This document shows positions 15,813-24,218 of a stretch of 33,277 bases of DNA, in pieces. The DNA comes from a bacterium (GTDB taxonomy: Bacteria > Vulcanimicrobiota > Vulcanimicrobiia > Vulcanimicrobiales > Vulcanimicrobiaceae), in contig JAJYFM010000022.1 in the NCBI GenBank assembly GCA_021790895.1, positions 1-33,277 of the forward strand, given 5' to 3'. Position 1 is the first letter of the stretch; every line of letters begins with the position of its first letter. Both the position numbers and the translations under genes were made by a program. A model generated the notes under the pieces. The model had not been told where the DNA came from. It searched no databases and saw only the letters and a list, made by a program, of their open reading frames with translations.

Positions 15813-16511
15813 TCGTAGTAAGAGGCGCGCCGTTCGCAGCGGCATGTGGTAGAGACCGACGAGGTCTTGCGGACATGAGCTTCCACCGCCGCCCGATATC
15901 TCGACCCAACGCGCATGTTTCCGTTCGTAGATCGCTTCCCCGCCTCCGGCACCGTACCAAGTGCGGAGTCCCCAGTTGCCGATCGCGCGAACGGATTGAA
16001 CGATACTACCGTGAGATGCCTTGCGAATAGCGAGAACGCTTTCCGGCGGGCCGCTATCGGCATACGTTCCCGGCGGCGGACAATAACGACCCTTCGGCGC
16101 GTAGGCGATGCCGATGCGCTCGCTCAGAAGACGTACGATCTGCGGCGAGATATTATGCGCTGCAAGCAAGCAGGCGTGGAGCCTCATACGTCCATCGGTC
16201 GCGATCTCCAGCGTTTGCCATCCGAAGGGAAATCGCTCGAGGAGGAACTCTCCGTGATACGGAGCGCCCTCGATCTCCGTCCGCACCATCGCAATGGCGA
16301 AGTTCCCGGCGATGCCGACGCGTGAAATCCTTGGAATCGGAATCTGCGGATCCCCCTTGAAATACCAATGGTGGACGATATCGCGCACGATCGCCGCTCG
16401 TTCGTTAGTCTCCCCTTGGGGGAAGGCGCTGACCGTCGCGGGGGCGAGGACGAGCAGAGCGAGCGCAGTGCCGAACGCGGCATTCACGGCGAAGTTGCTA
16501 TCGGATTTCAT
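15789..16511 (-). CDS. Exported protein of unknown function
   Basis: I do not recognise this family. From the ATG at 16511 the product has 240 residues and begins with a typical signal peptide: MKSDSNFAVNAAF, a hydrophobic stretch to about residue 26, then a TVSAF cleavage area. The frame is open upstream to 16700, but that extension looks non-coding and would bury the signal peptide. The mature part has many aromatic and Gly residues, several cysteines (for example RYCPPPGTY and SSCPQDL) and no membrane helix, suggesting a secreted or periplasmic disulfide-bonded protein. The ribosome-binding site is weak. The 3' end (SGCK-stop) lies in the repeat segment at 15787-15812, so the C-terminus may have been altered by the rearrangement. 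Confidence 0.6.
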   Translation of the reverse strand: MKSDSNFAVNAAFGTALALLVLAPATVSAFPQGETNERAAIVRDIVHHWYFKGDPQIPIPRISRVGIAGNFAIAMVRTEIEGAPYHGEFLLERFPFGWQTLEIATDGRMRLHACLLAAHNISPQIVRLLSERIGIAYAPKGRYCPPPGTYADSGPPESVLAIRKASHGSIVQSVRAIGNWGLRTWYGAGGGEAIYERKHARWVEISGGGGSSCPQDLVGLYHMPLRTARLLLRGLLSGCK

Positions 16512-16811
16512 GATGCAGCTGCAACGATATCCGTCGATCGTGGCGGAGACCTGCGCGTTGCAGGAATCCTTTCGTGAATCCTCCTTGAAACAAAGGTGAA
16601 GCACCCCTACGGCGTGAAGAGCCTCCATAAGCCGACGGAGCGAGTCGCATTTTTGCGATCCGCCGCCGAGCGAAAAGTATTTTACGCGCGTCGCGCGCAT
16701 GGCCCGTCACAGGCGAACTCGCCGAAGTCGCGATCCCGGGTAGCACCGCAGGGTCGCGCGATTGAGCGGTAGCCGGGCGGCCGGTGCGCCCGCCAGAAGG
16801 ACAATTGATAC
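16512..16811. promoter_or_regulatory. Intergenic region upstream of the RNase E/G gene
   Basis: These 300 bases separate the minus-strand exported-protein gene from the GTG start of the RNase E/G gene and should carry both promoters. AT-rich patches occur at 16582-16592 and 16672-16684; a TTGCGA at 16653-16658 and AAGTAT 16 nt later are a weak candidate plus-strand promoter. A small hairpin (GGGCG 16775-16779 with CGCCC 16787-16791) sits just before the AGAAGG ribosome-binding site. No small gene is evident. Confidence 0.35.
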
Positions 16812-19571
16812 GTGCGCAACGAGATTCTGATCTCGAGCGACCCGTGGGAGAATCGGGTTGCTATTATGGAGGACGGCGAGCTCGCCGAACTCTACATCGA
16901 GCGTGAAGAGAAAGTCATCGGCTCGATCTACAAAGGCAAAGTTCATAACGTGCTCCCGGGTATGGGCGCCGCGTTCGTCGATATCGGCCTCGGCCGCAAT
17001 GCGTTCCTCTACGTCGACGATATCAACAAACAGCCGCTGAACATCGGTGACGTCGAAATCACCCAAGGACACAGCGGTTTCACGATCGGCGAAAAAGTAA
17101 AACGCAACGACGAAATTCTCGTGCAAATCGTCAAAGAGCCGCGCGGCCTTAAAGGCGCGCGCATTAGCACGAACATATCGTTGCCCGGGCGTTATCTCAT
17201 TCTCATGCCAACCGGAAAATATTCCGGAGTTTCGCGCAAAATTGAATCTGCAAGCGAACGCGAACGCCTGAAGAAAGTTATGCAGCGTATTCGCCCTGAA
17301 GGCATGGCCACGGTCGTACGCACCGCTGCGTCGGGCGTCAGCGACGCGGAACTCATGGCCGATCTCGGTGTGCTCATTCGCATGTGGCACGGCATTCTCG
17401 AAGTTTTTAAGCGCGCTGCAGCGCCTTCGTTGTTGCACAAAGATATGAATCTTGTCTTCAAAGCGGCGCGTGACTTTGTTACCGCCGACGTCGACAAAGT
17501 GTATATTGACGACGAAGAAGAGCACCGCAAAGTTCGCGAATTCTTACAGTTACTCGGGCCGCAATATCTCGACCGCATCGAATATTATAACGGCGGCCGG
17601 TCGTTGTTCCACGATTACGGCATCGATCTCGAAATCGAGCGCTTGATGAATCCGAAGATCAATCTGCCCTCGGGCGGATCGATCGTGATCGAGACAACCG
17701 AGGCGCTCACCGTCATCGATGTGAACTCGGGAAAATTTACCGGCGGGAAGAACCTCGAAGATACCATCGGAAAAACCAACGTCGAGGCTGCCGCGGAGAT
17801 CGCGCGCCAGGTACGCTTGCGCGATATCGGCGGTATCATCGTCGTCGATTTCATCGATATGGGCTCCGAAGCCGCGCGCAACAAAGTGCTCAAAACCCTC
17901 GAGGACGGCTTACGTCGCGATCGTACGCGTGCGACCATTCAATCGTTCTCGAATCTCGGGCTGCTGGAATTTACGCGCAAGCGCGTCGGCAAAGATCTTG
18001 CCGGACAATTACGCGGAACGTGCCCGACCTGCGCGGGGCTGGGGACGGTCATGTCGTCGCAGTCCGTCGCAATCGAGGCATTGCGCCATCTGCGCGCGCA
18101 CTCCGTCGAAGGGCGCCACCGCCACGCGGTCATCGAGGCCGCACCGAGCGTTGCCGCGCAACTCGAGTTTTGGTACGAAGAAGAATGCGCGCAGCTCGCA
18201 AAGGATCTCGGCATAACGGTGCACGTGCGTGCAAGCGCGGCGATTCATCCCGAGCGGACGCGTACGGAATTCCGTGCCGAAGCACCGGCTGCCGACGCGC
18301 GCGTTCGCGTCGGCGACGAAGTCGAAGTGCAGTTGCTGCCGGGGCGCTTGCCCAACGCAACCTCTGCCGCGGCGCTCGTCGGCGATCGCATCGTCGAAGT
18401 CGAAAACGCGGCCAACCATGCCGGGAACGCCGCGAAAATTCGCATTCTCGATATCGATGACGCAGATGATTACGTGGTCGCCGATCTGCTCTCTGCCGGA
18501 GCGGCGATTGCCGACGAGAGCGGAAAGCGTCGCCGTGCGGGTGCCGGACGCGCGAAGAAACGCCGCGGCCCGCTCACGGCCGCCGAACAGACCGCACAAC
18601 TCAAAGAACTCGCTGCCGAAGCAGCGTCGAGCGCGCAGGCGCGCCCGCCAATCGGAATCACGACGATCACCGAGGAAGAGGAGGCCGCCGATACGGCGCT
18701 CGCTGCCGAGGTGAAGGGCGAACACAGCGCAGCGGCGATCGTGATCGCCGAAGATGGAGCGATTGCGGCCGGAGCGCCGGAGTCGCACGAAAAGCGCCGT
18801 CGCCGGCGCCGCGGGCGCCGCGGCCGTGGGCGCGCGACGGGTTCGGCGGAGAGCATTCAGCCGCAGGCGCGGCCGGTCGCCGCAGCTGCGCATGCCCTTG
18901 AAGACGAGGACGAAGACGAGGATATCCAGCCGGAGAGCATTCCGCCGCTCGGCGGCATGGGGCATGCCGCCGGCGCTGCGAACGCCGAGGGTGGGCGCCG
19001 TCGCCGTCGCCGCCGCGGACGCCGCGGTCGCGGTAGTGCCGGTGCAGGCGCTCCCGGCGCGGGGACACCGGTTCCCGATCGTTCGCTCTTTAGCGTGGGG
19101 AGTGATGGTGCCGCCCAGCCGACGGGACGTATCGTTCCGCCCGAGCCCTCACGGGCGATAGCGCGTTACTCCGCACCGACCCCTCCGGCAGTCGAAGCAC
19201 CGCCGCCGCATCTGCGTGCTCCGCACGAAGAGCCGCAGCCGACGAAGCCGGCGCGCGCTCGTCGTCCGCGCGCAGGCAAAGTGACCGCGGAGATTCCGGC
19301 GGTTCAGCGCGCAGCGCTACCCGCTCCGCCCGCTGCGGAGAAGCCGAGCGCAAAACCGGCCGCGAAACGCAGCACAACGAAGAAAGCGACGGCGCCGAAA
19401 GCCGCCGCCGCGAAAACCGAGACAACCGCTGCGAAGAAAGCTCCCGCCAAAAAAGCGACGAGCACGGTGAAGAAAGCTCCGGCGAAAAAGGCCGGAGCGA
19501 AGAAAAGCCCCGCAGCGAGCGGGGCCAAGAAGAAGACGAGCGCGACGGCAGGTCGCAAGAAGAGCTCGTAA
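16812..19571 (+). CDS. rne: Ribonuclease E/G family endoribonuclease with long disordered basic tail
   Basis: A 919-residue endoribonuclease that makes internal cuts in mRNA and structured RNA precursors, favouring 5'-monophosphate ends. The catalytic half (1 to about 480) has an S1 domain (about 36-120), the metal-binding aspartates Asp303 in TVIDVNSGKF and Asp346 in IIVVDFIDM, and the zinc-link cysteines Cys404 and Cys407 in CPTCAG. These four fall at the same residue numbers as in E. coli RNase E. The remaining 440 residues look disordered. They contain two Arg-rich blocks (about 662-675 and 729-742), an acidic EDEDEDED stretch between them, a Pro-rich part, and a final Lys/Ala-rich histone-H1-like stretch of AKKAPAKKA repeats. 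The start is GTG with AGAAGGA upstream. It is the only gene in its transcript here, closed by a hairpin. Confidence 0.93.
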   Translation: MRNEILISSDPWENRVAIMEDGELAELYIEREEKVIGSIYKGKVHNVLPGMGAAFVDIGLGRNAFLYVDDINKQPLNIGDVEITQGHSGFTIGEKVKRNDEILVQIVKEPRGLKGARISTNISLPGRYLILMPTGKYSGVSRKIESASERERLKKVMQRIRPEGMATVVRTAASGVSDAELMADLGVLIRMWHGILEVFKRAAAPSLLHKDMNLVFKAARDFVTADVDKVYIDDEEEHRKVREFLQLLGPQYLDRIEYYNGGRSLFHDYGIDLEIERLMNPKINLPSGGSIVIETTEALTVIDVNSGKFTGGKNLEDTIGKTNVEAAAEIARQVRLRDIGGIIVVDFIDMGSEAARNKVLKTLEDGLRRDRTRATIQSFSNLGLLEFTRKRVGKDLAGQLRGTCPTCAGLGTVMSSQSVAIEALRHLRAHSVEGRHRHAVIEAAPSVAAQLEFWYEEECAQLAKDLGITVHVRASAAIHPERTRTEFRAEAPAADARVRVGDEVEVQLLPGRLPNATSAAALVGDRIVEVENAANHAGNAAKIRILDIDDADDYVVADLLSAGAAIADESGKRRRAGAGRAKKRRGPLTAAEQTAQLKELAAEAASSAQARPPIGITTITEEEEAADTALAAEVKGEHSAAAIVIAEDGAIAAGAPESHEKRRRRRRGRRGRGRATGSAESIQPQARPVAAAAHALEDEDEDEDIQPESIPPLGGMGHAAGAANAEGGRRRRRRRGRRGRGSAGAGAPGAGTPVPDRSLFSVGSDGAAQPTGRIVPPEPSRAIARYSAPTPPAVEAPPPHLRAPHEEPQPTKPARARRPRAGKVTAEIPAVQRAALPAPPAAEKPSAKPAAKRSTTKKATAPKAAAAKTETTAAKKAPAKKATSTVKKAPAKKAGAKKSPAASGAKKKTSATAGRKKSS

Positions 19572-19578
19572 CACCGTC

Positions 19579-19607
19579 GGCACCCGACTGCGCGAGCATC
19601 GGGTGCC
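19579..19607 (+). terminator. Hairpin terminator after the RNase E/G gene
   Basis: GGCACCCGA (19579-19587) and TCGGGTGCC (19599-19607) form a perfect 9-bp stem with an 11-base loop, starting 7 nt after the stop codon. Only two T residues follow directly, so intrinsic termination may be weak. It lies between convergent genes and could serve both directions. Confidence 0.6.
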
Positions 19608-19664
19608 TTCAAAACTCGGCTTCGGTCGCGTCAACGCACGGGGATGCCGTAGCTTGCCGAGCCT

Positions 19665-20144
19665 CTACAGGCAGCGATAATGCGGATCCGCGGGCACCAA
19701 CGGCAGGTTGATGAGCGGCGCTACGTTCCACGGATAACGTCCCATCTGCCGCATATCGAGCGACCAAAACGTTTCGTCGCCGCGAGTTGCTGCCGGAGTG
19801 ATGCGTGTGAACCGCGGGCATTGCCGAAGACTCGTAAAACGAAAATTCAACGTGGTCGTCTGGTCGCTGGCGATTCCGGCTCCGATCGTATATGCACCGG
19901 AACTGCCGGCCTTCGCGACGCGGACGGAATATGTATCGGGCAGCAGCGCCAAAAAGACGTAGAACCCATGTGTATCGGTATATCTTTTCCCGATGTACCT
20001 CGGCGAAACGACGGTGACCAGCGCGCCCACGGCGGGTTTTCCGTTCGCCTCACGGACGTAACCGTTGAGGACACCGGTCGTGCCCGCATCGCATCTCGTA
20101 CAAACGGCAAACGCGAAGAGCAGGGTGAGTGCCGTCACTTTCAT
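19665..20144 (-). CDS. Small exported protein with carboxypeptidase-regulatory-like domain
   Basis: The 159-residue product has a signal peptide (about 1-20, ending TRCDA). One beta-sandwich of the carboxypeptidase-regulatory-like (CarboxypepD_reg) type follows at about 22-100: LNGYVREANGKPAVGALVTV, a Tyr/Asp-rich turn (DTHGFYVFLALLPDTYSVRV), then AKAGSS. Such domains occur alone or ahead of outer-membrane receptors and help binding or folding at the cell surface. The last 55 residues are different and contain two cysteines (CPRF and a final YRCL) that may pair. The ATG has GGAGC upstream. It is separated from the protease operon by a long hairpin. It may be surface-located, but no substrate can be named. 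Confidence 0.72.
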   Translation of the reverse strand: MKVTALTLLFAFAVCTRCDAGTTGVLNGYVREANGKPAVGALVTVVSPRYIGKRYTDTHGFYVFLALLPDTYSVRVAKAGSSGAYTIGAGIASDQTTTLNFRFTSLRQCPRFTRITPAATRGDETFWSLDMRQMGRYPWNVAPLINLPLVPADPHYRCL

Positions 20145-20182
20145 GTGCGAGGCTCCGATTCCGTCGGCACGAAGTTTTTTTG

Positions 20183-20223
20183 CCTATTCGGGCGTCGCAC
20201 AACGCGTCCGACGCCCGAATAGG
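20183..20223 (-). terminator. 15-bp perfect inverted repeat after the S41 protease operon
   Basis: Bases 20183-20197 and 20209-20223 form a perfect 15-bp stem with an 11-base loop, 5 nt downstream of the last stop codon of the ftsEX-protease operon. On the transcribed strand it is followed by a run of seven A residues, not U, so it is not a textbook intrinsic terminator for that operon. It more likely marks or protects the mRNA 3' end, or ends transcription with a factor. It could also be a protein-binding dyad upstream of the gene at 19665-20144. Confidence 0.5.
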
Positions 20224-20228
20224 TCGCG

Positions 20229-21599
20229 CTAGAGTTTCGTCGTTATTCCCGATTTTTGGGCGGCGATTTCGCCATCTAAAACTTCTATTGCGCGTTTGAG
20301 TTGTACGTCATGTGCCGGGCGTCCGAATTGCGCGTCTTTATTTTCGGCAACGACGATGTTGGGGATGATTCCCTTATGGTTGATGTAGTGATACTCCGGC
20401 GTAAGATAGCGCGCGGTCGTAATCTTCACCGCTCCGCCGTCGCGCAGCGGGAAGAGCGTCTGCACGACACCCTTTCCGAAGGTCTTCGTGCCGATCACCA
20501 CCGCAGCGCCGCTCTCCTTGAGTGCCGCAGTCGTAATTTCCGAGGCCGAGGCAGTGTATCCGTTCACCAATACGACGAGCGGCTCCGGAGAGATCGCCGT
20601 ACCGTCGGCTTCAAGCGTATCGATATGCTTGCCGCTGGTTTCGATCGAAACGATCGGCCCTTCGGCAATAAACTTCGAACTCACCGAAACGGCAGCCTGA
20701 AGATAACCGCCGCCGTTGTTGCGCAGGTCGAGCACGAATGCGCGCGCTCCCTCTTTGTGGAGGCGCGAGAGCGCCGTCGCTAATTCGGCCCCGGTGGTCT
20801 CACCAAAGACCGTCAGCGCGACGTACCCGATTTTTCCCGGAAGCATTTTATCGAAGACGGTGATTTGATGGATCTTCGCGCGCGTCAGGACGATCGGCTT
20901 TGGCAATTGTGCGCCGTGGCGTTCAACGGTGAGCGTTACTTGCGTGCCGATTTTTCCGCGCAATTCTTTGCTCGCCTCGACGGTGGTGATGCCGTAGGTC
21001 GATTTTCCGTTGACGGCGGTGATGAGATCGTCTTGTTGGATGCCGGCTTTATCGGCTGGTCCCCCAGGGACGACCTGATAGACCGAGATGAACTTTGTTT
21101 TATTATCGGGCTGAATAACGATGCCCGTCCCGCCGAAATTCGTCCCGTCGAGCCCGTTATTGAGCGCCTTATAATCTTTAGGATCGAGAAAGACGGTCCA
21201 ACGGTCGTGCGCCGAGTACATCATTCCCCAGAGTGCGGCAAAGACGTACGGCTTGAGCGGACGCTTTTTCCCGCCCAGCATGCGCGCTCGTTCGATTTCG
21301 TATTCTATCGCGCGGAGGTTGCCTGCCGTGCTGCCGGTAGCCAACAAAGGCGGCAGCGTGCGTTTCGCGACGTGTTCGTGCGCGAGTTCGAGCACGAGAC
21401 CGAAGCGAACGCCGTTGAGGACGCGCTCGATCGGCAGCTTCTTGTAGAAGGTCGTCGTAAGGCGCGTGTACGCCGTCGAAAGGTCGGCGCGATCGCCGGC
21501 AGGGAGAGCCGCCGTCGCGGCGCCGGCGACACGGATCAGCGGTGAGGTGAGCGCGGCGATCGTGAGGGCGGCGACCGCGGTGAGGATGCGTCGTTTCAT
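20229..21599 (-). CDS. S41 family C-terminal processing protease (CtpA-like), distal copy
   Basis: A 456-residue exported serine protease with a signal peptide (about 1-28). A PDZ domain (about 150-240) contains GGTGIVIQPD, GGPADKAGIQQDDLI and VNGKS. The S41 catalytic core holds DLRNNGGGYL (291-300). The Ser/Lys dyad is Ser351 in NGYTASASE and Lys376 in KTFGKGVVQ, with Glu354 beside it; the 25-residue spacing equals that of known Ctp enzymes. Such proteases trim the C-termini of periplasmic proteins, often peptidoglycan hydrolases or their regulators. It is the last gene of the operon, and its ATG overlaps the stop of the first S41 gene by 4 nt. A Ctp gene after ftsEX and an M23 gene is a known arrangement; two in a row is less common. 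Confidence 0.93.
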   Translation of the reverse strand: MKRRILTAVAALTIAALTSPLIRVAGAATAALPAGDRADLSTAYTRLTTTFYKKLPIERVLNGVRFGLVLELAHEHVAKRTLPPLLATGSTAGNLRAIEYEIERARMLGGKKRPLKPYVFAALWGMMYSAHDRWTVFLDPKDYKALNNGLDGTNFGGTGIVIQPDNKTKFISVYQVVPGGPADKAGIQQDDLITAVNGKSTYGITTVEASKELRGKIGTQVTLTVERHGAQLPKPIVLTRAKIHQITVFDKMLPGKIGYVALTVFGETTGAELATALSRLHKEGARAFVLDLRNNGGGYLQAAVSVSSKFIAEGPIVSIETSGKHIDTLEADGTAISPEPLVVLVNGYTASASEITTAALKESGAAVVIGTKTFGKGVVQTLFPLRDGGAVKITTARYLTPEYHYINHKGIIPNIVVAENKDAQFGRPAHDVQLKRAIEVLDGEIAAQKSGITTKL

Positions 21600-22984
21600 C
21601 GCTTGGTAGAACGCGTCAGCGCCTTCAAACGTGCCAGTGCAACCGTCAATTGTTTGTCCTGCGGGCTGCCGAAGGGGATATCGACCGGCTGATCGACCAC
21701 GATATCGGGTTGGAGCCCCTTGTGGTTAATATCCCGGTTGAGAGGCGTGAGATAACGGGCCACGGTGATTTTCAAGGCTCCTCCTTGGGGCAGCAGATAG
21801 AGTTGTTGAACGACGCCTTTGCCGTACGTTCGCGTACCGATCGCCGTTGCGAGATGGTAATCCTGAAGTGCGCCGGTGGTAATCTCCGCTGCGCTGGCGG
21901 TGAACTTATTCACGAGCACGACCAACGGCGAGAGGCCGTGAATCGCGTCACCCGTCGCTTCGCTCTCCACTTTCGTGCCGTTTCGGTCGATTGTCGAAAC
22001 GATAGGCCCGCTTGGAACGAAATTGCTGACGATTTTCACGGCTTGCTCGACGAGCCCGCCGCCGTTATCGCGAAGATCGAGGATATATCCTTTCACGTGT
22101 TTGGCCTTGAGCGCAAGCAGTGCTTTTCGCATTTCATGCGCCGAATTGGCTCCGAATTCGCTGAGGTGAATGTATCCGAAACCGTCGATTGTTTGCGAAT
22201 AGACGGTCGGCACGATCACGATATTACGGACGATCGAAATGTTGCGTATTTGCGTCGGCTTATTAAACGGCGCAATCCGCAGACGCACCGTGCTCCCCTT
22301 CGGGCCGCGAATCCAACGCTGCACGATATCGGTAGCAACATGCGCGACGGATTTTCCATCGACGGAACTGAGAATCGCCGGATAGGTGAGCCCCGCTTTC
22401 GATGCGGCGAGTCCCGGCAACGGCTGCAGAAGAATGCGGCCGTCACGCAACTGGAAAATGTACACGCCGATGCCGCCGAAATCGCCGCCGGAGAGGCTTT
22501 CATCGAATTGCTTCCACTGACGAGGCGGTAGATAGACGGTGTAGGGATCGTGCGGCGCGGCGAGGAGCCCTCCCAACGCGGCGTCGATCAAGCCGCGCTG
22601 CGTCGCCTTTTTGAGATGCGATGCATCGAGGCGATATGCAGCGTCGAGCGCGTCGGCGAGATGCTCGCCGTCGAGGACGGCGTGCCCGGTCGGAGCGATC
22701 GCAATCGGCGCAGGCTTTGGAATGCCGTGCCGATGGAGGTATGCCGTCGCACCTTTCTCCGCACCGAGGAGCAGTGTCGTCGCCGTGATCGGTTCGTAAT
22801 AAAATCGTTCGACGTCACCGAAGCCGGTCGCGAGCGTCTGCGCGCCGGGTAGTGCGGCGAGCCGTTGCGCCTCCTTCGCCGCCTTCAGGCGCGCGAGCCC
22901 AATCCAGGCCACGGCGATAACGGCGATGACGGCGATAACGATAACGAAAAGAGCGTTGGAGCGGGGTTTCGGCGCGTCGTTCAA
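21596..22984 (-). CDS. S41 family C-terminal processing protease, proximal copy, membrane-anchored
   Basis: The 462-residue protein has one N-terminal transmembrane helix (about 11-30) without a clear cleavage site, so it is probably tethered to the inner membrane, facing the periplasm. The PDZ-like part (about 165-240) starts GGDFGGIGVYIF. The S41 core has DLRDNGGGLVEQ (303-314), Ser364 in NKFTASAAE and Lys389 in RTYGKGVVQ, again 25 residues apart, with Glu367 conserved. It differs from the distal copy throughout, so this is an old duplication. It lies 40 nt after the M23 peptidase gene and overlaps the distal S41 gene by 4 nt. A division of labour between a tethered and a soluble protease is plausible but unproven. 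Confidence 0.92.
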   Translation of the reverse strand: MNDAPKPRSNALFVIVIAVIAVIAVAWIGLARLKAAKEAQRLAALPGAQTLATGFGDVERFYYEPITATTLLLGAEKGATAYLHRHGIPKPAPIAIAPTGHAVLDGEHLADALDAAYRLDASHLKKATQRGLIDAALGGLLAAPHDPYTVYLPPRQWKQFDESLSGGDFGGIGVYIFQLRDGRILLQPLPGLAASKAGLTYPAILSSVDGKSVAHVATDIVQRWIRGPKGSTVRLRIAPFNKPTQIRNISIVRNIVIVPTVYSQTIDGFGYIHLSEFGANSAHEMRKALLALKAKHVKGYILDLRDNGGGLVEQAVKIVSNFVPSGPIVSTIDRNGTKVESEATGDAIHGLSPLVVLVNKFTASAAEITTGALQDYHLATAIGTRTYGKGVVQQLYLLPQGGALKITVARYLTPLNRDINHKGLQPDIVVDQPVDIPFGSPQDKQLTVALARLKALTRSTKR

Positions 22985-23024
22985 GCGGAGATCTCAGTTT
23001 CTGCAAGTGAGGGGATGAAAAGCC

Positions 23025-24218
23025 TTACGGAAGGCGTGGGGCGGGATCGACGGGTTTGCCGTTGATACGAATCTCGAAGTGAAGGTGCGGACCGGTCGAA
23101 TAGCCGGTGGTTCCGACCGCGCCGATTGCTTGCCCTTGCTTCACATGTTGGCCCGCCGTGACGTAAAAGGCCGAGAGATGCCCGTACGCCGTGGAGTAGC
23201 CGTCACCGTTATCGATCAGAATAAACTTACCATATCCGCCGTACCATTGCGCCATCATGACCGTCCCGGAAGCGGCGGCGGTGATCGTGGTGCCCATCGG
23301 AGCGGCGATATCGAGCCCGGTGTGAAACTCCGGCGCGCTCCCGAACGGGTTTTTGCGCCATCCGAACGGTGAGGTGATGATTCCGGTGACGGGCCAGGTA
23401 AAATGAATCGGCCCGTGGGGCGCGACGGCGTTTCCCGCGATGCCCTCGGCGCGTCGGCGCGCCTCCTCTTCGGCCGCAATCTCCGCTTGGCGGCGACGGA
23501 TCAGCGCTTCGAGACGTGCCTCCTCCGCCGCGGTCAATTCTTCGTAGGTTGCCACTTCGACGGCGGCGCTGCGGCGCTGTTCGTTGGCGAAGGCGACGAG
23601 ATTGCCGCGTTCGGCGGCGAGGGCTGCCAGGCGGTTTTGCGCACGTTGCTGCGCCAGCTGTTGAGCTTGTAGCGCGAGCTGCATGCGCTGCAAGTTGCGC
23701 TGCACGGTAGCAACCTTGCGCTCGGCGTTCCGGCGAGCGATGACGGCCTTTTCGTTCGCTTTGATCAGCAGTTGGAGATCCTGCCAGCGTTCGACGAAGT
23801 CGCTAAACGATGTTGCCGAGAGAAGAACGCTCAGGTAGTCGGGCTCGCCGTATTCGTAGATGCCGACGAGGCGCTTGCGCAGGAGCCCGTTTTGAAAAGC
23901 GAGCGATTTTTTTGCGGCTGCAAGCTGGATCGAGTTCCAAGAGATGCGCGCCTGCAGCGAGCGTTCTTGCGAAGAAAGAACACCGAGTTGCGAACGCACC
24001 GAAGACATCGCGGCATTCGTCTGAGCGAGTTGCGCCTTGAGGCTCTGTACCCGCGCAGAAACCGCGTTGAGATGCGCGCGCTTCTCTTGCAGCTTCTTTG
24101 CTAGACCGCCGGCTTTCGTGCGTTCTTGCTGAATCCGGTTCTGTATTTGCGTGTGCCCCGCACCAATGAACGAAAGCAGCATCGTCGCCGCCAAGAGAAT
24201 GGAAGAAAAGCCTCTCAC
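23025..24218 (-). CDS. EnvC-like M23 peptidase with N-terminal coiled coil
   Basis: A 397-residue exported protein with a signal peptide (about 1-23). A long coiled coil (about 24-260), rich in Gln, Ala, Arg and Glu, is interrupted by a YEYGEPDYLSVLLSA hairpin. A LytM/M23 domain follows at about 272-397. The zinc ligands His299 and Asp303 (FHTGLDIA) and His380 (PHLHFE), and the catalytic His347 and His378, are all present. The enzyme should therefore cut peptidoglycan cross-links itself, unlike E. coli EnvC, which lacks these residues and only activates amidases. The coiled coil is the part that FtsX binds in EnvC/PcsB-type partners, and ftsEX is two genes upstream. The start is GTG overlapping the previous stop (GTGA). 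Confidence 0.92.
   Translation of the reverse strand: MRGFSSILLAATMLLSFIGAGHTQIQNRIQQERTKAGGLAKKLQEKRAHLNAVSARVQSLKAQLAQTNAAMSSVRSQLGVLSSQERSLQARISWNSIQLAAAKKSLAFQNGLLRKRLVGIYEYGEPDYLSVLLSATSFSDFVERWQDLQLLIKANEKAVIARRNAERKVATVQRNLQRMQLALQAQQLAQQRAQNRLAALAAERGNLVAFANEQRRSAAVEVATYEELTAAEEARLEALIRRRQAEIAAEEEARRRAEGIAGNAVAPHGPIHFTWPVTGIITSPFGWRKNPFGSAPEFHTGLDIAAPMGTTITAAASGTVMMAQWYGGYGKFILIDNGDGYSTAYGHLSAFYVTAGQHVKQGQAIGAVGTTGYSTGPHLHFEIRINGKPVDPAPRLP

Noticed and set aside
18009-18965. A 318-codon minus-strand frame in the RNase E tail
   Set aside because: It mirrors Arg/Ala/Pro-rich codons of the tail and shows no protein-like pattern.
19381-19560. Repeated AAG/GCC-rich stretch as a CRISPR or satellite array
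   Set aside because: It encodes AKKAPAKKA-type protein repeats in frame with RNase E, with no conserved repeat-spacer structure.
20183-20223. The long hairpin as a standard Rho-independent terminator of the protease operon
   Set aside because: In the minus-strand transcript the stem is followed by A residues rather than U; the T-run is on the opposite side.
20229-22984. The two S41 genes as an assembly duplication
   Set aside because: The proteins differ throughout, one has a signal peptide and the other a membrane anchor; they share only family motifs.
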